Below are positions 53,501-61,781 of a stretch of 64,000 nt of DNA, in pieces (within the stretch, counting starts at the first letter, position 1; each line of letters starts with the position of its first letter). The DNA is from Loktanella sp. S4079 (GTDB lineage: Bacteria; Pseudomonadota; Alphaproteobacteria; Rhodobacterales; Rhodobacteraceae), in assembly GCF_000967725.1 (NCBI RefSeq), contig NZ_JXYE01000006.1:279949-343948 (forward strand), read 5' to 3'. Under the pieces are notes generated by a model, which did no database searches, was not told the origin of the DNA, and saw nothing but the letters and a program-made list of their open reading frames with translations. Position numbers and translations under genes: made by a program.

Positions 53501-55672
53501 CAAGAAGGAAACAAAATTACATTTGAGGCTGGCGGCAACACGATCTTTCTCAATATTTCAGAGACGGACCCGAATGGCACCGGCGATCACCTTCGCAATT
53601 TCACGATGATCAAAGAAGAACACCTCGACCTTCACGAGGCGGGTGCCATTTTCAATCCCGATTGGTTGGACGTGATCGAGGACACCCGTGCAATCCGCTT
53701 TATGGACTGGATGGGGACGAACAACTCCACCATCAGTGAGTGGAGCGAGCGCGGTATGATCGACAACCAGACCTGGACGGGTGGTCAGCCTCCTGTTGAG
53801 GTGATGGTCGAACTGGCCAACCAAATCGGCGCGGACCCTTGGTTCACCATGCCACACCTCGCCACCGAAGAGTACATGCGCGAATTCGCCACCTACGTCC
53901 GCGACAATCTTGACGAGGGTCTGAAGGTCACTGTCGAATACACGAATGAAGGTTGGAACTGGGCTTTTCAGCAGACCCAAGAGTTATTGGCCATGGCCAA
54001 AGAAGAGTTTGGCGAAGAACTAGGAAGAAACGTCAATTCCTATTACGCCTACAAAGCTACTCAGATGGCTTTGATCTGGAAAGAAGTCTTTGGCGACGAA
54101 GCCGAAACACGTCTAACGACGGCACTTGGTGTCCAGACCGGCAACGAGTTCACACTTCGGTCAATCTTGAATGCGCAAACGTGGGAACAGGCTGATCCCG
54201 AGAACTATCAACGGCCCGCAGATGTATTCGATGCGATCGCAGCGACTAGCTATTTTGGCAGCAGCATCATGTCCGATGAAGAAAATCGCAACGCGCTTGC
54301 TGCGGCGATTGCGGACCCTAATGTCGATGCAAATGCGTGGCTGACAGCCATGCTGCGTGACCCGGAATACAGCGGCTCTGTTCCAAGCAAAATCGAACAG
54401 CTGAAAAGCCTCAAGAATATCATTGCTGAAGATGGACTCGAGCTTATCCTTTACGAAGGCGGACAACACGTTCACCACCTGTTTGCAATCGACGACAGCG
54501 CCGCCGACTTTGAGACATTCCTAGCCGAGTATGTTCGCTCACAAGACATGGCTGATCTCTACCAAGATCTCTGGGATGGCTGGATGGAAGTTGGTGACGG
54601 TCCCAACATGCAATTTGGCGATGTTGGCGCGTCGAGCAAATATGGGTCGTGGTCGCTGCGCACTTGGATTGGGGACACAAACCCGAGGGCTGAGCTGATT
54701 GATGAGTTGAATGAGACAACACCAAACTGGTGGGGTGGCCGATCCGGAGAGGCGTTTCAGCAAGGCAAAATTCTTACTGGGGACAATCTGAACAACAGTC
54801 TTGGGGGCACCAAGGCTGAGGATTTCCTAATTGGTCTTGACGGTGACGACGTTCTCTACGGTTTTGACGATGATGATGGCCTGAATGGCGGCGACGGTGA
54901 CGACATCCTTTGCGGCGGCACTGGCAATGATCGTATCGTCGGTGGCGAAGGCAATGATATAGCCATCTTTGAGGGCAACTTGGCAGACTACAGTTATGCA
55001 GCTGACGGAGAAACGCTCATTGTTACGCATCTTTCGACCGGTGACATTGATAGGTTAATTGATGTCGAAACACTAAGCTTTGCTGATATTGAGCTGGACG
55101 TATCTAGCGGCACTATCACGCCAATTGAGCCAACACCGGATCCAATCATGGTGGATGGTCCAGCCGCATTGCGCGACGCCATTGAACAAACAGATGGCGG
55201 TGAAACAATTATCGCCGCGAATAGTGACGCCGATTACGTGGTCGATCTTGCCCAAGCGACAGGTGCTTCTGGCGTGGCTACGCTAACGGATAAAGAGCCC
55301 CTCGACCCAACCAGTAGTGAGGATCTGACCGTGGTCTTTGCGGGGTCCAATGGTCACGACCAACTGGCGGGTGCTGACGGTGCTGATGTCATTGTCGGAG
55401 GCAAAGGGATCGACCGCATGTTTGGTGGCGATGGGGCGGATATATTTGTGTTTTCTCAGGGCACGGAATTGGACATTGTCTATGACTTTACTGACGGAGT
55501 TGACCAAATCCGGTTAGATGGAATGGATTTTGGCGATGTCACAATCACCGAATATCGCGGCACAGGCGCGTTGTTGGAAACAGACAGTGATCGCATGATC
55601 TTGCGTGACGTGGATCATGAAAGTCTAACGATTGACGATTTCATCGTCGCTGCTGATCCTCTCACATTTTAA
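50585..55672 (+). CDS. Large secreted protein: G8, beta-helix, cadherin-like, glycosidase-like and RTX domains
   Basis: 1,695 residues from ATG 50585, which has GGGGA six bases upstream; the frame opens at 50573. Domain order: G8 domain (about 25-150, starting SNGSWFDPDTWRD); right-handed beta-helix (about 200-600, many N-rich turns); cadherin/Ig-like repeat (about 740-835, NDADPEGNDVVIDG... YWVTDGAG); a glycosidase-like alpha/beta domain (about 860-1390) with possible catalytic Glu1122 (EYTNEGWNWAF) and Glu1291 (LILYEGGQH); and two groups of RTX calcium-binding repeats (about 1405-1465 and 1585-1620, GGxGxDxxxG). It has no N-terminal signal peptide; C-terminal RTX repeats point to type I secretion, though no type I exporter genes are in the window. 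Likely a polysaccharide-degrading or adhesive surface enzyme. Confidence 0.85.
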   Translation: MDNHSPAADLVSMSGATHVAISNGSWFDPDTWRDREVPGADAKVFIPTGVDVSYDGMSEESIFSVGVMGELHFATQSDTKLVVDTMVVGYTGKLTIGTADAPVAEGVNADIVFANNGAIDVNWDPSLLSRGLVALGEIEVHGQEKSAHHKALTDPMAGDTTITLAEVPTNWQVGDTIVIAGSRYDGHKWDQDIRAVRYHESEDEVRTITAIDGDTITFDVALEHDHDSPRADLKISVANYSRNVTFSSEEGAAVSERGHVMLHSRESDIRYAAFEELGRTDKSIEAKAVSVFGDDIQSDSNVQGRYSLHFHSNGVDDADNPAMAVGNAVFGSPGWGLVHHNSNVLVHNNATFDTFGAGFVAETGNEIGTWTNNIAINAEGVAFTNPKNTVDLDLFDMGRTGDGFWFQGRLVHAEGNVAASVTHGYTYFHRGPRTDDPSVRGNINLENGQFELADALDGKGSITIDDAPILTFHNNETFASHQGLIVVKANPNQGHDIHSEFSEFTAWSVQVGAELEYTAHYVLTDFDLIGKEPTAFSNALNGIQIGNNASDIVITNATIDGFNRAGIDLSHHWTNDELTLDMKQFFIVNPEFKNLGDDAEEIAGYLPEFDTLIEGQVITPVPVSIALDEALVYNGAHDVPGGRTVQIRGTKTDSLGQTPIPAGDDSYNLGLSQVVHILETDGYYSTADGQNVFFVQQYYSDRLTGEIYKFSTPVFIDDNVQLGNEFFNYRDAVYRGEVDLNNAAPVTADETVTVEGNQDSILNLLANDADPEGNDVVIDGITPPKHGQIFDNGDGTITYRPTQDYTGTETVKYWVTDGAGNVSEARLTITTTAAAAVSPTPGGAPGTTTDSVPEMQSLDGLADPTIAYGLGGLSDWSTGMVFLDIMKSSRGLVGHTDQWGAFSNEQMSEAGYLDENGWPTEIPEEIDSIGTIWAWSNTSENEGVRATRAGTYVLEYEGEGEFRLGGDVEIISQEGNKITFEAGGNTIFLNISETDPNGTGDHLRNFTMIKEEHLDLHEAGAIFNPDWLDVIEDTRAIRFMDWMGTNNSTISEWSERGMIDNQTWTGGQPPVEVMVELANQIGADPWFTMPHLATEEYMREFATYVRDNLDEGLKVTVEYTNEGWNWAFQQTQELLAMAKEEFGEELGRNVNSYYAYKATQMALIWKEVFGDEAETRLTTALGVQTGNEFTLRSILNAQTWEQADPENYQRPADVFDAIAATSYFGSSIMSDEENRNALAAAIADPNVDANAWLTAMLRDPEYSGSVPSKIEQLKSLKNIIAEDGLELILYEGGQHVHHLFAIDDSAADFETFLAEYVRSQDMADLYQDLWDGWMEVGDGPNMQFGDVGASSKYGSWSLRTWIGDTNPRAELIDELNETTPNWWGGRSGEAFQQGKILTGDNLNNSLGGTKAEDFLIGLDGDDVLYGFDDDDGLNGGDGDDILCGGTGNDRIVGGEGNDIAIFEGNLADYSYAADGETLIVTHLSTGDIDRLIDVETLSFADIELDVSSGTITPIEPTPDPIMVDGPAALRDAIEQTDGGETIIAANSDADYVVDLAQATGASGVATLTDKEPLDPTSSEDLTVVFAGSNGHDQLAGADGADVIVGGKGIDRMFGGDGADIFVFSQGTELDIVYDFTDGVDQIRLDGMDFGDVTITEYRGTGALLETDSDRMILRDVDHESLTIDDFIVAADPLTF

Positions 55673-55694
55673 AGACATAAACGGACAAAAATTA

Positions 55695-56288
55695 ATGAAA
55701 AAATCTATCACGCGTATTTGTGCAAGCTGCCTCGTTCTTTCAGTTATGGCTTGCGGCGAAACCAGTGGCGATGACAGCGAGCCCGAAGCAACGACCTTTG
55801 CCGAACTGAATGCAGAGGCAACCGCTATGTCATCCAAATATTTGGATGATGAAGGTCGGGTCGCGCCGGGTGCTTCCCCAACAACGAGTGACCTTCCCGA
55901 TTCCGGTAGTTCCGCATATGTTGGCTTTCTTCATGGGGACCTCGGCACAGGTGGGGTCGTCTCCGAAGTTACTATGAATGTGAGTTTTGGAACTGACGAA
56001 GTAACCGGTACGGCATCAAATTTCATACATGAAACAGACGGCGCAATGGACGGTCAATTGACCGGGACTGGCAATATTGATCAATCAGGTTCGCCCACCT
56101 TCTCAACCTTGACCCTGACGCTGTCAGGACAGCTGACGCACGCGGGCACGGTAGTCGATAGCGACATTGCGCTGGACGGTGACTTCTTTGCCCATAACGG
56201 TGACGATGTAGGCGCTATCGCAGGAATGGCAGAAGGAAATATTGGTGACACTGCCATTGAAAATGGCGTCTTTGCGGTGGAGAAATAA
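55695..56288 (+). CDS. Lipoprotein with TbpB-like beta-barrel domain
   Basis: About 197 residues from ATG 55695; the open frame starts at 55632 inside the RTX gene. A short signal (KKSITRICASCLVLSVMAC) ends in a lipobox-like VMAC with Cys19, so lipidation is likely. After a Ser/Thr/Glu-rich linker the rest is beta-rich with FGTDEVTGTASNF, GQLTGTGNID and a final ...FFAHNGDDVGAIAG...GVFAVEK. That pattern is found in the C-terminal barrel of transferrin-binding protein B-like surface lipoproteins. It starts 22 bases after the RTX gene, so the two are probably co-transcribed; it may anchor or bind the same ligand. No Slam-type exporter gene is present. Confidence 0.7.
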   Translation: MKKSITRICASCLVLSVMACGETSGDDSEPEATTFAELNAEATAMSSKYLDDEGRVAPGASPTTSDLPDSGSSAYVGFLHGDLGTGGVVSEVTMNVSFGTDEVTGTASNFIHETDGAMDGQLTGTGNIDQSGSPTFSTLTLTLSGQLTHAGTVVDSDIALDGDFFAHNGDDVGAIAGMAEGNIGDTAIENGVFAVEK

Positions 56289-56434
56289 CGGGATCGGTGC
56301 CGCCAAGTCGCGGCTTCGTGCCATTTTAACCCGCTGGAAACAAGGTATTTGCGGCGCACCATGTTGGGGTGTCGGGTCGCGTTGGCTTGCAATTGGTGTG
56401 GGCCAACAATTTATTTTGCCCGATATTCCAGACG

Positions 56435-57157
56435 TTAGGGCGTAACACGAGTACGGTTGTAGCTTTCGCGAATGACGTCTGTCATTGCTTTGCTGGCTTT
56501 GCTCGCCTCGCCAGATGCGATGGCAAGAGCAATAACACGATGCTTGTGGGCGACATCTGTTTTGCTCTCGGGAAATGCTTGATCGGCTTCGATCAAAAAC
56601 ATCGAGTAGAGCGCGGTCTGAACCATATTGCCAAGCGAATGCAGGAACCGGTTGTCAGACAGTTTCAGAACTTGCTTGTGGAATTCGTAATCGGCAATCG
56701 CAAAGGAAGCGTGATCTGTCGCGTTCGCCATATCATCGCACAGTTCGGTGAGGCGGGCACTGTCGATGGAATTCGCCTGTTCCGCCGCACGCGCCGCTGC
56801 CGCTGGCTCAAAGATCATACGAATTTCGAACAGATCCTCATAGAATTTGGCAGGGTTGCGCAGTGTTGCATGCCAGCGCAACACGTCCTCATCGAACATG
56901 TTCCAGTCATCTGAAGATCGAACATGTGTGCCGACCTTGGCCTTGGACTGGATCAATCCCTTTGCGATCAGCGTTTTTTTCGCCTCGCGTACAACTGTGC
57001 GCGATACACCGAACATTTCGCAAATGTCGGGATCAAGGGGGATCATGGTGTTTGGCGGATACTCACCCGCGACAATCGCACGCCCCAATTGCTCGACCAC
57101 AAAGTTCGTATGGTTCGAAGCCTTCTCGCTTCTTGCGCCGGAGTGGACAAAGCTCAT
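56435..57157 (-). CDS. GntR-family transcriptional regulator (FadR/FCD type)
   Basis: About 240 residues from ATG 57157, overlapping the yjfF stop by ATGA; the open frame to 57271 lies inside that gene. The N-terminal winged helix-turn-helix reads LGRAIVAGEYPPNTMIPLD, then FGVSRTVVREAKKTLIAKGL. The C-terminal FCD ligand domain (about 105-230) has FEIRMIFEPAAAARAA and DYEFHKQVLKLSDN with its metal or ligand histidines. As the last gene of the transporter operon it probably senses the imported sugar or a derivative and represses the operon through the palindrome upstream of ytfQ. The same site occurs upstream of the RTX gene. Confidence 0.88.
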   Translation of the reverse strand: MSFVHSGARSEKASNHTNFVVEQLGRAIVAGEYPPNTMIPLDPDICEMFGVSRTVVREAKKTLIAKGLIQSKAKVGTHVRSSDDWNMFDEDVLRWHATLRNPAKFYEDLFEIRMIFEPAAAARAAEQANSIDSARLTELCDDMANATDHASFAIADYEFHKQVLKLSDNRFLHSLGNMVQTALYSMFLIEADQAFPESKTDVAHKHRVIALAIASGEASKASKAMTDVIRESYNRTRVTP

Positions 57158-58146
57158 GATAGCGTGGCGAAGCCAGTCACTGCTTTTTTGCGTGCCGTCG
57201 TTACCCAAGTTAGTCCCTTTTGCAGTAGAATAAACGCGAACAACAGACCGCCAATCACGATCTTTGTCCACCAGCTTGATAATGTCCCGTCAAAGACAAT
57301 GTAGGTCTGGATCAACCCCATGATGAGGATGCCAAAAAACGTGCCCGCGACGAACCCGTATCCTCCGGTTAGCAATGTGCCACCAATGACCACCGCTGCG
57401 ATAGCATCAAGTTCGACACCAACGGTCGCCAGCGAATACCCAGCCGATGTGTACAGCGAAAAAACAATTCCCGACAGCCCGGCAAGGCCCCCCGAAATCG
57501 CATAGATCCCGATCGTTGTCGAGGCAACAGGCACCCCCATCAGCCGTGCCGTCATGGCGCCGCCACCCAACGCATAGACGTTTTGACCAAAGCGCGTGCG
57601 ATGGGCTGTGATGATGCCTACCAAGAATGTGAGGATCATGATCCCGCCAATTAAGCGAAATCGCCCGCCGCTTTCGGACTTCCAATACATGGATTGCAAG
57701 GTGTCATAAAATTCGTGGGTGATCGGCACGGAATCTGTCGAAAGCACATAGGCCGCGCCGCGTGCTAAAAACATACCTGCCAGCGTTACAATAAACGCTG
57801 GCATCTCTAGGTAATGGATGGCCGCCCCCATTGCCGCGCCAAACGCCGTGGTAATGATCAAAACGACGACAAATGCCACCAGAGGATGGATTGATGTATC
57901 CCGCAACACCACGGCCAAGAATACACCGGTAAAGGCGATGACCGACCCTACTGACAAATCAATCCCACCCGATAGAATGACAAAGGTCATCCCAACAGCG
58001 ACGATCCCCAAAAACGCGTTGTCCGTGAGCAGATTGGCAATGACCCGCATTGATAGCATCGCAGGATATTGCGATGCGCAAAGCGCGTAGGCCAGAACAA
58101 AGGTCGCGAGGGTAACAAGTAGCGGGAGATGAGTGGATCGGATCAT
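57154..58146 (-). CDS. yjfF: Galactofuranose-type sugar ABC transporter permease
   Basis: A protein of 330 residues of the BPD_transp_2 (RbsC-like) permease family with about eight to ten membrane segments: MTFVILSGGIDLSVGSVIAF, AAVVIGGTLLTGGYGFVAGT and GTFFGILIMGLI. It is the second permease of a ytfQ-ytfR-ytfT-yjfF set, in the E. coli order. It overlaps ytfT at 58143-58146 (ATGA) and the regulator at 57154-57157. The channel should carry a hexose, galactofuranose by analogy with E. coli, but other sugars are possible for the family. Confidence 0.87.
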   Translation of the reverse strand: MIRSTHLPLLVTLATFVLAYALCASQYPAMLSMRVIANLLTDNAFLGIVAVGMTFVILSGGIDLSVGSVIAFTGVFLAVVLRDTSIHPLVAFVVVLIITTAFGAAMGAAIHYLEMPAFIVTLAGMFLARGAAYVLSTDSVPITHEFYDTLQSMYWKSESGGRFRLIGGIMILTFLVGIITAHRTRFGQNVYALGGGAMTARLMGVPVASTTIGIYAISGGLAGLSGIVFSLYTSAGYSLATVGVELDAIAAVVIGGTLLTGGYGFVAGTFFGILIMGLIQTYIVFDGTLSSWWTKIVIGGLLFAFILLQKGLTWVTTARKKAVTGFATLS

Positions 58147-59177
58147 TGTGTCGTTTCCTTGACTTGCGTTGCTGGTTTCACCTTTGGTGGTGGGGCAGAC
58201 GCACGGATAATATAGATAAGATGGCCGACCTTGGGTGACTGGATCACGAGGATGGCGAGGATCAAAATAGCTTTGATGACCAAATTGAACTCTGGCGGCA
58301 TTCCAGACAGCAAAATGACGGAATTGACTGACTGTATGATCATCGCCCCCAAGAGCGATGCAACAATCGAAAACCGTCCTCCCAGCAAGGAATTCCCGCC
58401 GATCACCACGGCAAGGATCGCATCAAGCTCAAGCCAAAGCCCCGCATTATTTGCATCCGCGCCTTGGATATCGGCGGCAACAATCACCCCGGCGATAGCA
58501 GCCCCGATACCGGAAACGACATAAACGCATAGCAATAGAACCCGCGAATTAATGCCAGCAAGCCGCGACGACGCTTCGTTCACGCCTATCGCCTCGATGA
58601 GCATCCCCAGTGCGGTCTTGCGCACAGCAAGCGTCACAAGAGCACCAAGAAGAACCCAGATTAGGATGGGGGTAGGCATGCCCAAGACCGTCCCCGCCCC
58701 AAGATGGATCAAACCGGGGTTCAAAAAGGTCAGAATGGTGCCTTCGGTAATCAGTTGCGCAATCCCACGTCCTGCAACCATCAGAACAAGCGTCGCGACA
58801 ATAGGTTGAATACGCAGAACGGCCACCAAAAACCCGTTCCACAACCCGCATAGCGCCCCAACAGCAAGCGCTCCTGCCAGCGCGGTTACCCAGTGATGAC
58901 CATCAACAACCAATGACGCTGCCGTCGCCCCAGCAATGGCCATGACCGCACCGACCGACAGATCAATTCCTTTGGTCGCAATGACTAAGGTCATGCCGAT
59001 ACACAGCAACGCCGTTGGTGCACCACGCTTCAGCACATCAATCAGGTTGCCGAACAGGCGACCATTCTGAAATTCAATCTTAAAGAAATCCGGAAAGACG
59101 ATGAAATTCAGACCCAGAACAACGGCAAGAATGATCAGTTGGGGCGTAATTCGTCGCAAAAACAAACGACCAGACAT
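58143..59177 (-). CDS. ytfT: Galactofuranose-type sugar ABC transporter permease
   Basis: A protein of 344 residues, the first RbsC-like permease of the set. The family segment IGMTLVIATKGIDLSVGAVMAI is present, as are LDAILAVVIGGNSLLGGRFS and SLLGAMIIQSVNS. Its ATG is formed in a TAATG junction with the ytfR stop (59177), and its end overlaps yjfF by four bases, so all three membrane and ATPase genes are translationally coupled. The C-terminus ends with a Pro/Lys-rich cytoplasmic tail. It pairs with YjfF to form the heterodimeric channel. Confidence 0.88.
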   Translation of the reverse strand: MSGRLFLRRITPQLIILAVVLGLNFIVFPDFFKIEFQNGRLFGNLIDVLKRGAPTALLCIGMTLVIATKGIDLSVGAVMAIAGATAASLVVDGHHWVTALAGALAVGALCGLWNGFLVAVLRIQPIVATLVLMVAGRGIAQLITEGTILTFLNPGLIHLGAGTVLGMPTPILIWVLLGALVTLAVRKTALGMLIEAIGVNEASSRLAGINSRVLLLCVYVVSGIGAAIAGVIVAADIQGADANNAGLWLELDAILAVVIGGNSLLGGRFSIVASLLGAMIIQSVNSVILLSGMPPEFNLVIKAILILAILVIQSPKVGHLIYIIRASAPPPKVKPATQVKETTQ

Positions 59178-60691
59178 TAGGCTGCTCCTGTCATTGGCTC
59201 AGCCGCAATGGCTTGGATGATGTTATCGGTCGTGATGTCGTCGCCAGATAATTCGCCGACTTGGCGGCGATCGCGCATAACAATGACGCGGCTCGAATAT
59301 GCGACCAGTTCTTCCATTTCTGATGAAGCGACCAGTAGTGCCATCCCGTCTTGCTGAAGACGCTCGATCAACGCGATAATTTCGGCATGGGCGCCAATGT
59401 CGATACCGCGCGTCGGTTCATCGAGGATCAGAAAATCTGGATCGGTTGCCAGCCAACGCGCCAACAACGCCTTTTGTTGGTTGCCACCAGAAAGCAAACG
59501 AATTGGCATGTCCAAATTCGCCAGCCGAATATCGAGTGTCCTGACGTAATGATTGGCAATCTCATCGATCTTGCTGCGTGGGATAGGGCGTGTCCAACCC
59601 TGACGTGCCTGCAAAGCCAGAATGATATTGTCGCGGACGCTCAGATCACCCACGATACCGTCGTTCTTTCGGTCTTCGGGGCATAACGCAAATCGGTGCG
59701 CAACTGCATCACGTGGGTTGTTCACCCGAATATCTCGCTCGCGCAAACGCAGTTTGCCATACTCTGCCTTTACGACCCCAAAGATGAGGTTGGCGGTCTC
59801 AGTGCGCCCAGATCCCAGCAAGCCAGCAAGCCCCACGACTTCGCCCTCGCGAATATTCAGTGAGAACGGTTCAAGTGTCCCCGTCTTGGCCAGATCGTTG
59901 ATTTCCAACAACGTATCCCCTTGGACTACGTGTTTCGGCGCCTTCTTCCGCGCCTCTAACTGTCGACCCAACATCAGCGTCACAATGTCGGTTTGGCTTA
60001 CGTCACGCAGTAGCCGTGTTCCCACGACTTGCCCATTCCGCAAAACAGTGGCGCGATCTGCATGTTCAAACACCTGGTCCATGAAATGCGTGATAAAAAC
60101 GATGCTCAGCCCACGTTCCTTGAGCTTATGAATGACCGAAAACAATAGCTGAACTTCGTCCCGATCCAGACTTGCCGTCGGTTCATCAAGGATCAGCACC
60201 TTGCCTGACAACTCTACCGCCCGTGCAATTGCAATGACCTGCTGCACAGCAACCGAATATGAGGACAGCGGCTGCGCCGGATCAATATCAATCCCAAATG
60301 CTTTGAGCGACGCGCGCGCGTCTCTATTCATCCGCGACCGCGCGACAAACGGGCCACGCGTGGGCTGCCTGCCAAGGTACAGGTTCTCAGCAACCGTCAA
60401 ATTGGGAAGTAGATTGACCTCTTGATAGACCGTGCCAATACCCAATGACTGGCTCGCCAATGTCGAGGTTGGATTAACATCAGTTCCATCAATTGAGATC
60501 GTTCCGGCATCGCGCCGATATGCACCCGTAAGGCACTTGATCAAAGTAGACTTGCCCGCGCCATTTTCGCCCAAGAGCGCGTGAATCTCACCTTCAAACA
60601 AGGTCAGGCTCACATCATCCAGCGCAATCGTGCCGGGAAAAAATTTTGAGATACCCTCGGCGCAGAGCACTGGGCGCTTATCGTCGGTCAT
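59177..60691 (-). CDS. ytfR: Galactofuranose-type sugar ABC transporter ATPase (two NBDs)
   Basis: About 504 residues from ATG 60691, preceded by AGGA; the open frame begins at 60733. It is a tandem ATPase of the RbsA/MglA type. The first domain has Walker A GENGAGKST and Walker B VLILDEPTAS. The second has the degenerate P-loop GLLGSGRTE, the signature LSGGNQQK, then FLILDEPTRGIDIGA. That asymmetry is normal for carbohydrate uptake ATPases of this class. It energises the YtfT/YjfF channel. Eighty-seven bases separate it from ytfQ. Confidence 0.92.
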   Translation of the reverse strand: MTDDKRPVLCAEGISKFFPGTIALDDVSLTLFEGEIHALLGENGAGKSTLIKCLTGAYRRDAGTISIDGTDVNPTSTLASQSLGIGTVYQEVNLLPNLTVAENLYLGRQPTRGPFVARSRMNRDARASLKAFGIDIDPAQPLSSYSVAVQQVIAIARAVELSGKVLILDEPTASLDRDEVQLLFSVIHKLKERGLSIVFITHFMDQVFEHADRATVLRNGQVVGTRLLRDVSQTDIVTLMLGRQLEARKKAPKHVVQGDTLLEINDLAKTGTLEPFSLNIREGEVVGLAGLLGSGRTETANLIFGVVKAEYGKLRLRERDIRVNNPRDAVAHRFALCPEDRKNDGIVGDLSVRDNIILALQARQGWTRPIPRSKIDEIANHYVRTLDIRLANLDMPIRLLSGGNQQKALLARWLATDPDFLILDEPTRGIDIGAHAEIIALIERLQQDGMALLVASSEMEELVAYSSRVIVMRDRRQVGELSGDDITTDNIIQAIAAEPMTGAA

Positions 60692-60778
60692 TCGGAAATC
60701 CTGCAATAAAAGGCGAGCCCCGCTAAAATTCACACGGGACTCAAAGGTTTATGAATAGGTGCCATATTGGCACAAAAC

Positions 60779-61732
60779 TCAGTAACCCAAGCCCTTTTTC
60801 TCTTCGTAGATCGCCTGATTGTCATCGGCCGCCGTATAAAGCCGCGATTCAGTTTGGATCCACTTTGGTGGTGTGGTGCCATCTGCCAGATACGCCTCGA
60901 GCGCGTCTAACGCGGGTCCCGCCATATTTGGGGTTAACTCGATAGTGGCGTTCATTTCACCATTTGCGATCGCCAAATGTGCATCCGGCACGGCATCAAT
61001 CGCAACGATCAAAATATCCGTACCCGGCTGCAACCCGGCTTCGCGGATCGCTTGGATCGCACCGACAGCCATGTCGTCATTATGGGCATACAGGGCGCAA
61101 ATGTTTTCGCCGCCCTCAGCTTTTAGAAAGCTTTCCATCACGACCTTGCCCTGCGACCGGGTAAAATCGCCCGTCTGCGAGCGGACAATCTCAAGGTTAT
61201 CATGACCCGCAATTGCATTCTCAAAACCGGTTTTGCGGTCAATTGCTGGCGACGAACCCGTCGTGCCTTGCAGCTCTACGATACGGCAATCCGCACCGTC
61301 TACAGTATCAACCAACCACTGCCCGGCAACGGATCCTTCGTGCACAAGGTCGGAGGTCACTGCCGTCAGATATAATTCATCCGAGGCATCAACTGTGCGA
61401 TCCAGCAATATGACCGGAATTTCTGCGTCGCTGGCCTCCTCCAGCACTTCATCCCATCCAGTCGCCACTACGGGCGCAATCAAGATCGCATCTACACCTT
61501 GCGCAATAAACGAACGCAGCGCAGAGATTTGGTTCTCCTGTTTTTGCTGGGCATCAGCGAACTTCAAATCGATACCACGATTTTCGGCTTCTTGGCGCGT
61601 GACGGTCGTCTCGGCAGCCCTCCAGCCAGATTCTGAACCAATCTGAGAAAAGCCAATCGTCAATTCCTGAGCCATCGCAGTAACAGGCAAAAATGTAACG
61701 GCGCTCGCAAGGAGCGTTGATCTAATATTCAT
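60779..61732 (-). CDS. ytfQ: Galactofuranose-type sugar ABC transporter, periplasmic binding protein
   Basis: A protein of 317 residues. A Sec signal peptide ends near AMAQE (residues 20-22), followed by a type I periplasmic sugar-binding fold: LTIGFSQIGSESGWR at the N-terminus, DAILIAPVVATGWDEVLEEA, VILLDRTVDAS, ALYAHNDDMAVGAIQAI and VAIDAVPDAHLAI. The FSQIGSESGWR and TGWDEVL segments are those I associate with YtfQ, which binds galactofuranose. It is the first gene of the operon. The shared 15-bp palindrome lies 34 bases upstream of its ATG. Confidence 0.9.
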   Translation of the reverse strand: MNIRSTLLASAVTFLPVTAMAQELTIGFSQIGSESGWRAAETTVTRQEAENRGIDLKFADAQQKQENQISALRSFIAQGVDAILIAPVVATGWDEVLEEASDAEIPVILLDRTVDASDELYLTAVTSDLVHEGSVAGQWLVDTVDGADCRIVELQGTTGSSPAIDRKTGFENAIAGHDNLEIVRSQTGDFTRSQGKVVMESFLKAEGGENICALYAHNDDMAVGAIQAIREAGLQPGTDILIVAIDAVPDAHLAIANGEMNATIELTPNMAGPALDALEAYLADGTTPPKWIQTESRLYTAADDNQAIYEEKKGLGY

Positions 61733-61766
61733 GAGTTCCTCCCAAAGAACGTAAAAGTGAACCTAT

Positions 61767-61781
61767 TAAGTATTACTTTAT
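61767..61781 (-). promoter_or_regulatory. Candidate GntR operator (copy 2) upstream of ytfQ
   Basis: On the minus strand this reads ATAAAGTAATACTTA, identical to 50365-50379. The AAGTA-A-TACTT palindrome has the GT-N3-AC core of GntR/FCD operators. It ends 34 bases before the ytfQ start, where a repressor would overlap the promoter. A further AAAGTAA half-site adjoins it at 61781-61787. Confidence 0.55.

Noticed and set aside
56289..56434. Possible bidirectional terminator between the lipoprotein and the GntR gene
   Set aside because: Only weak, imperfect stems (for example TTGG/CCAA near 56393) without a T-run.
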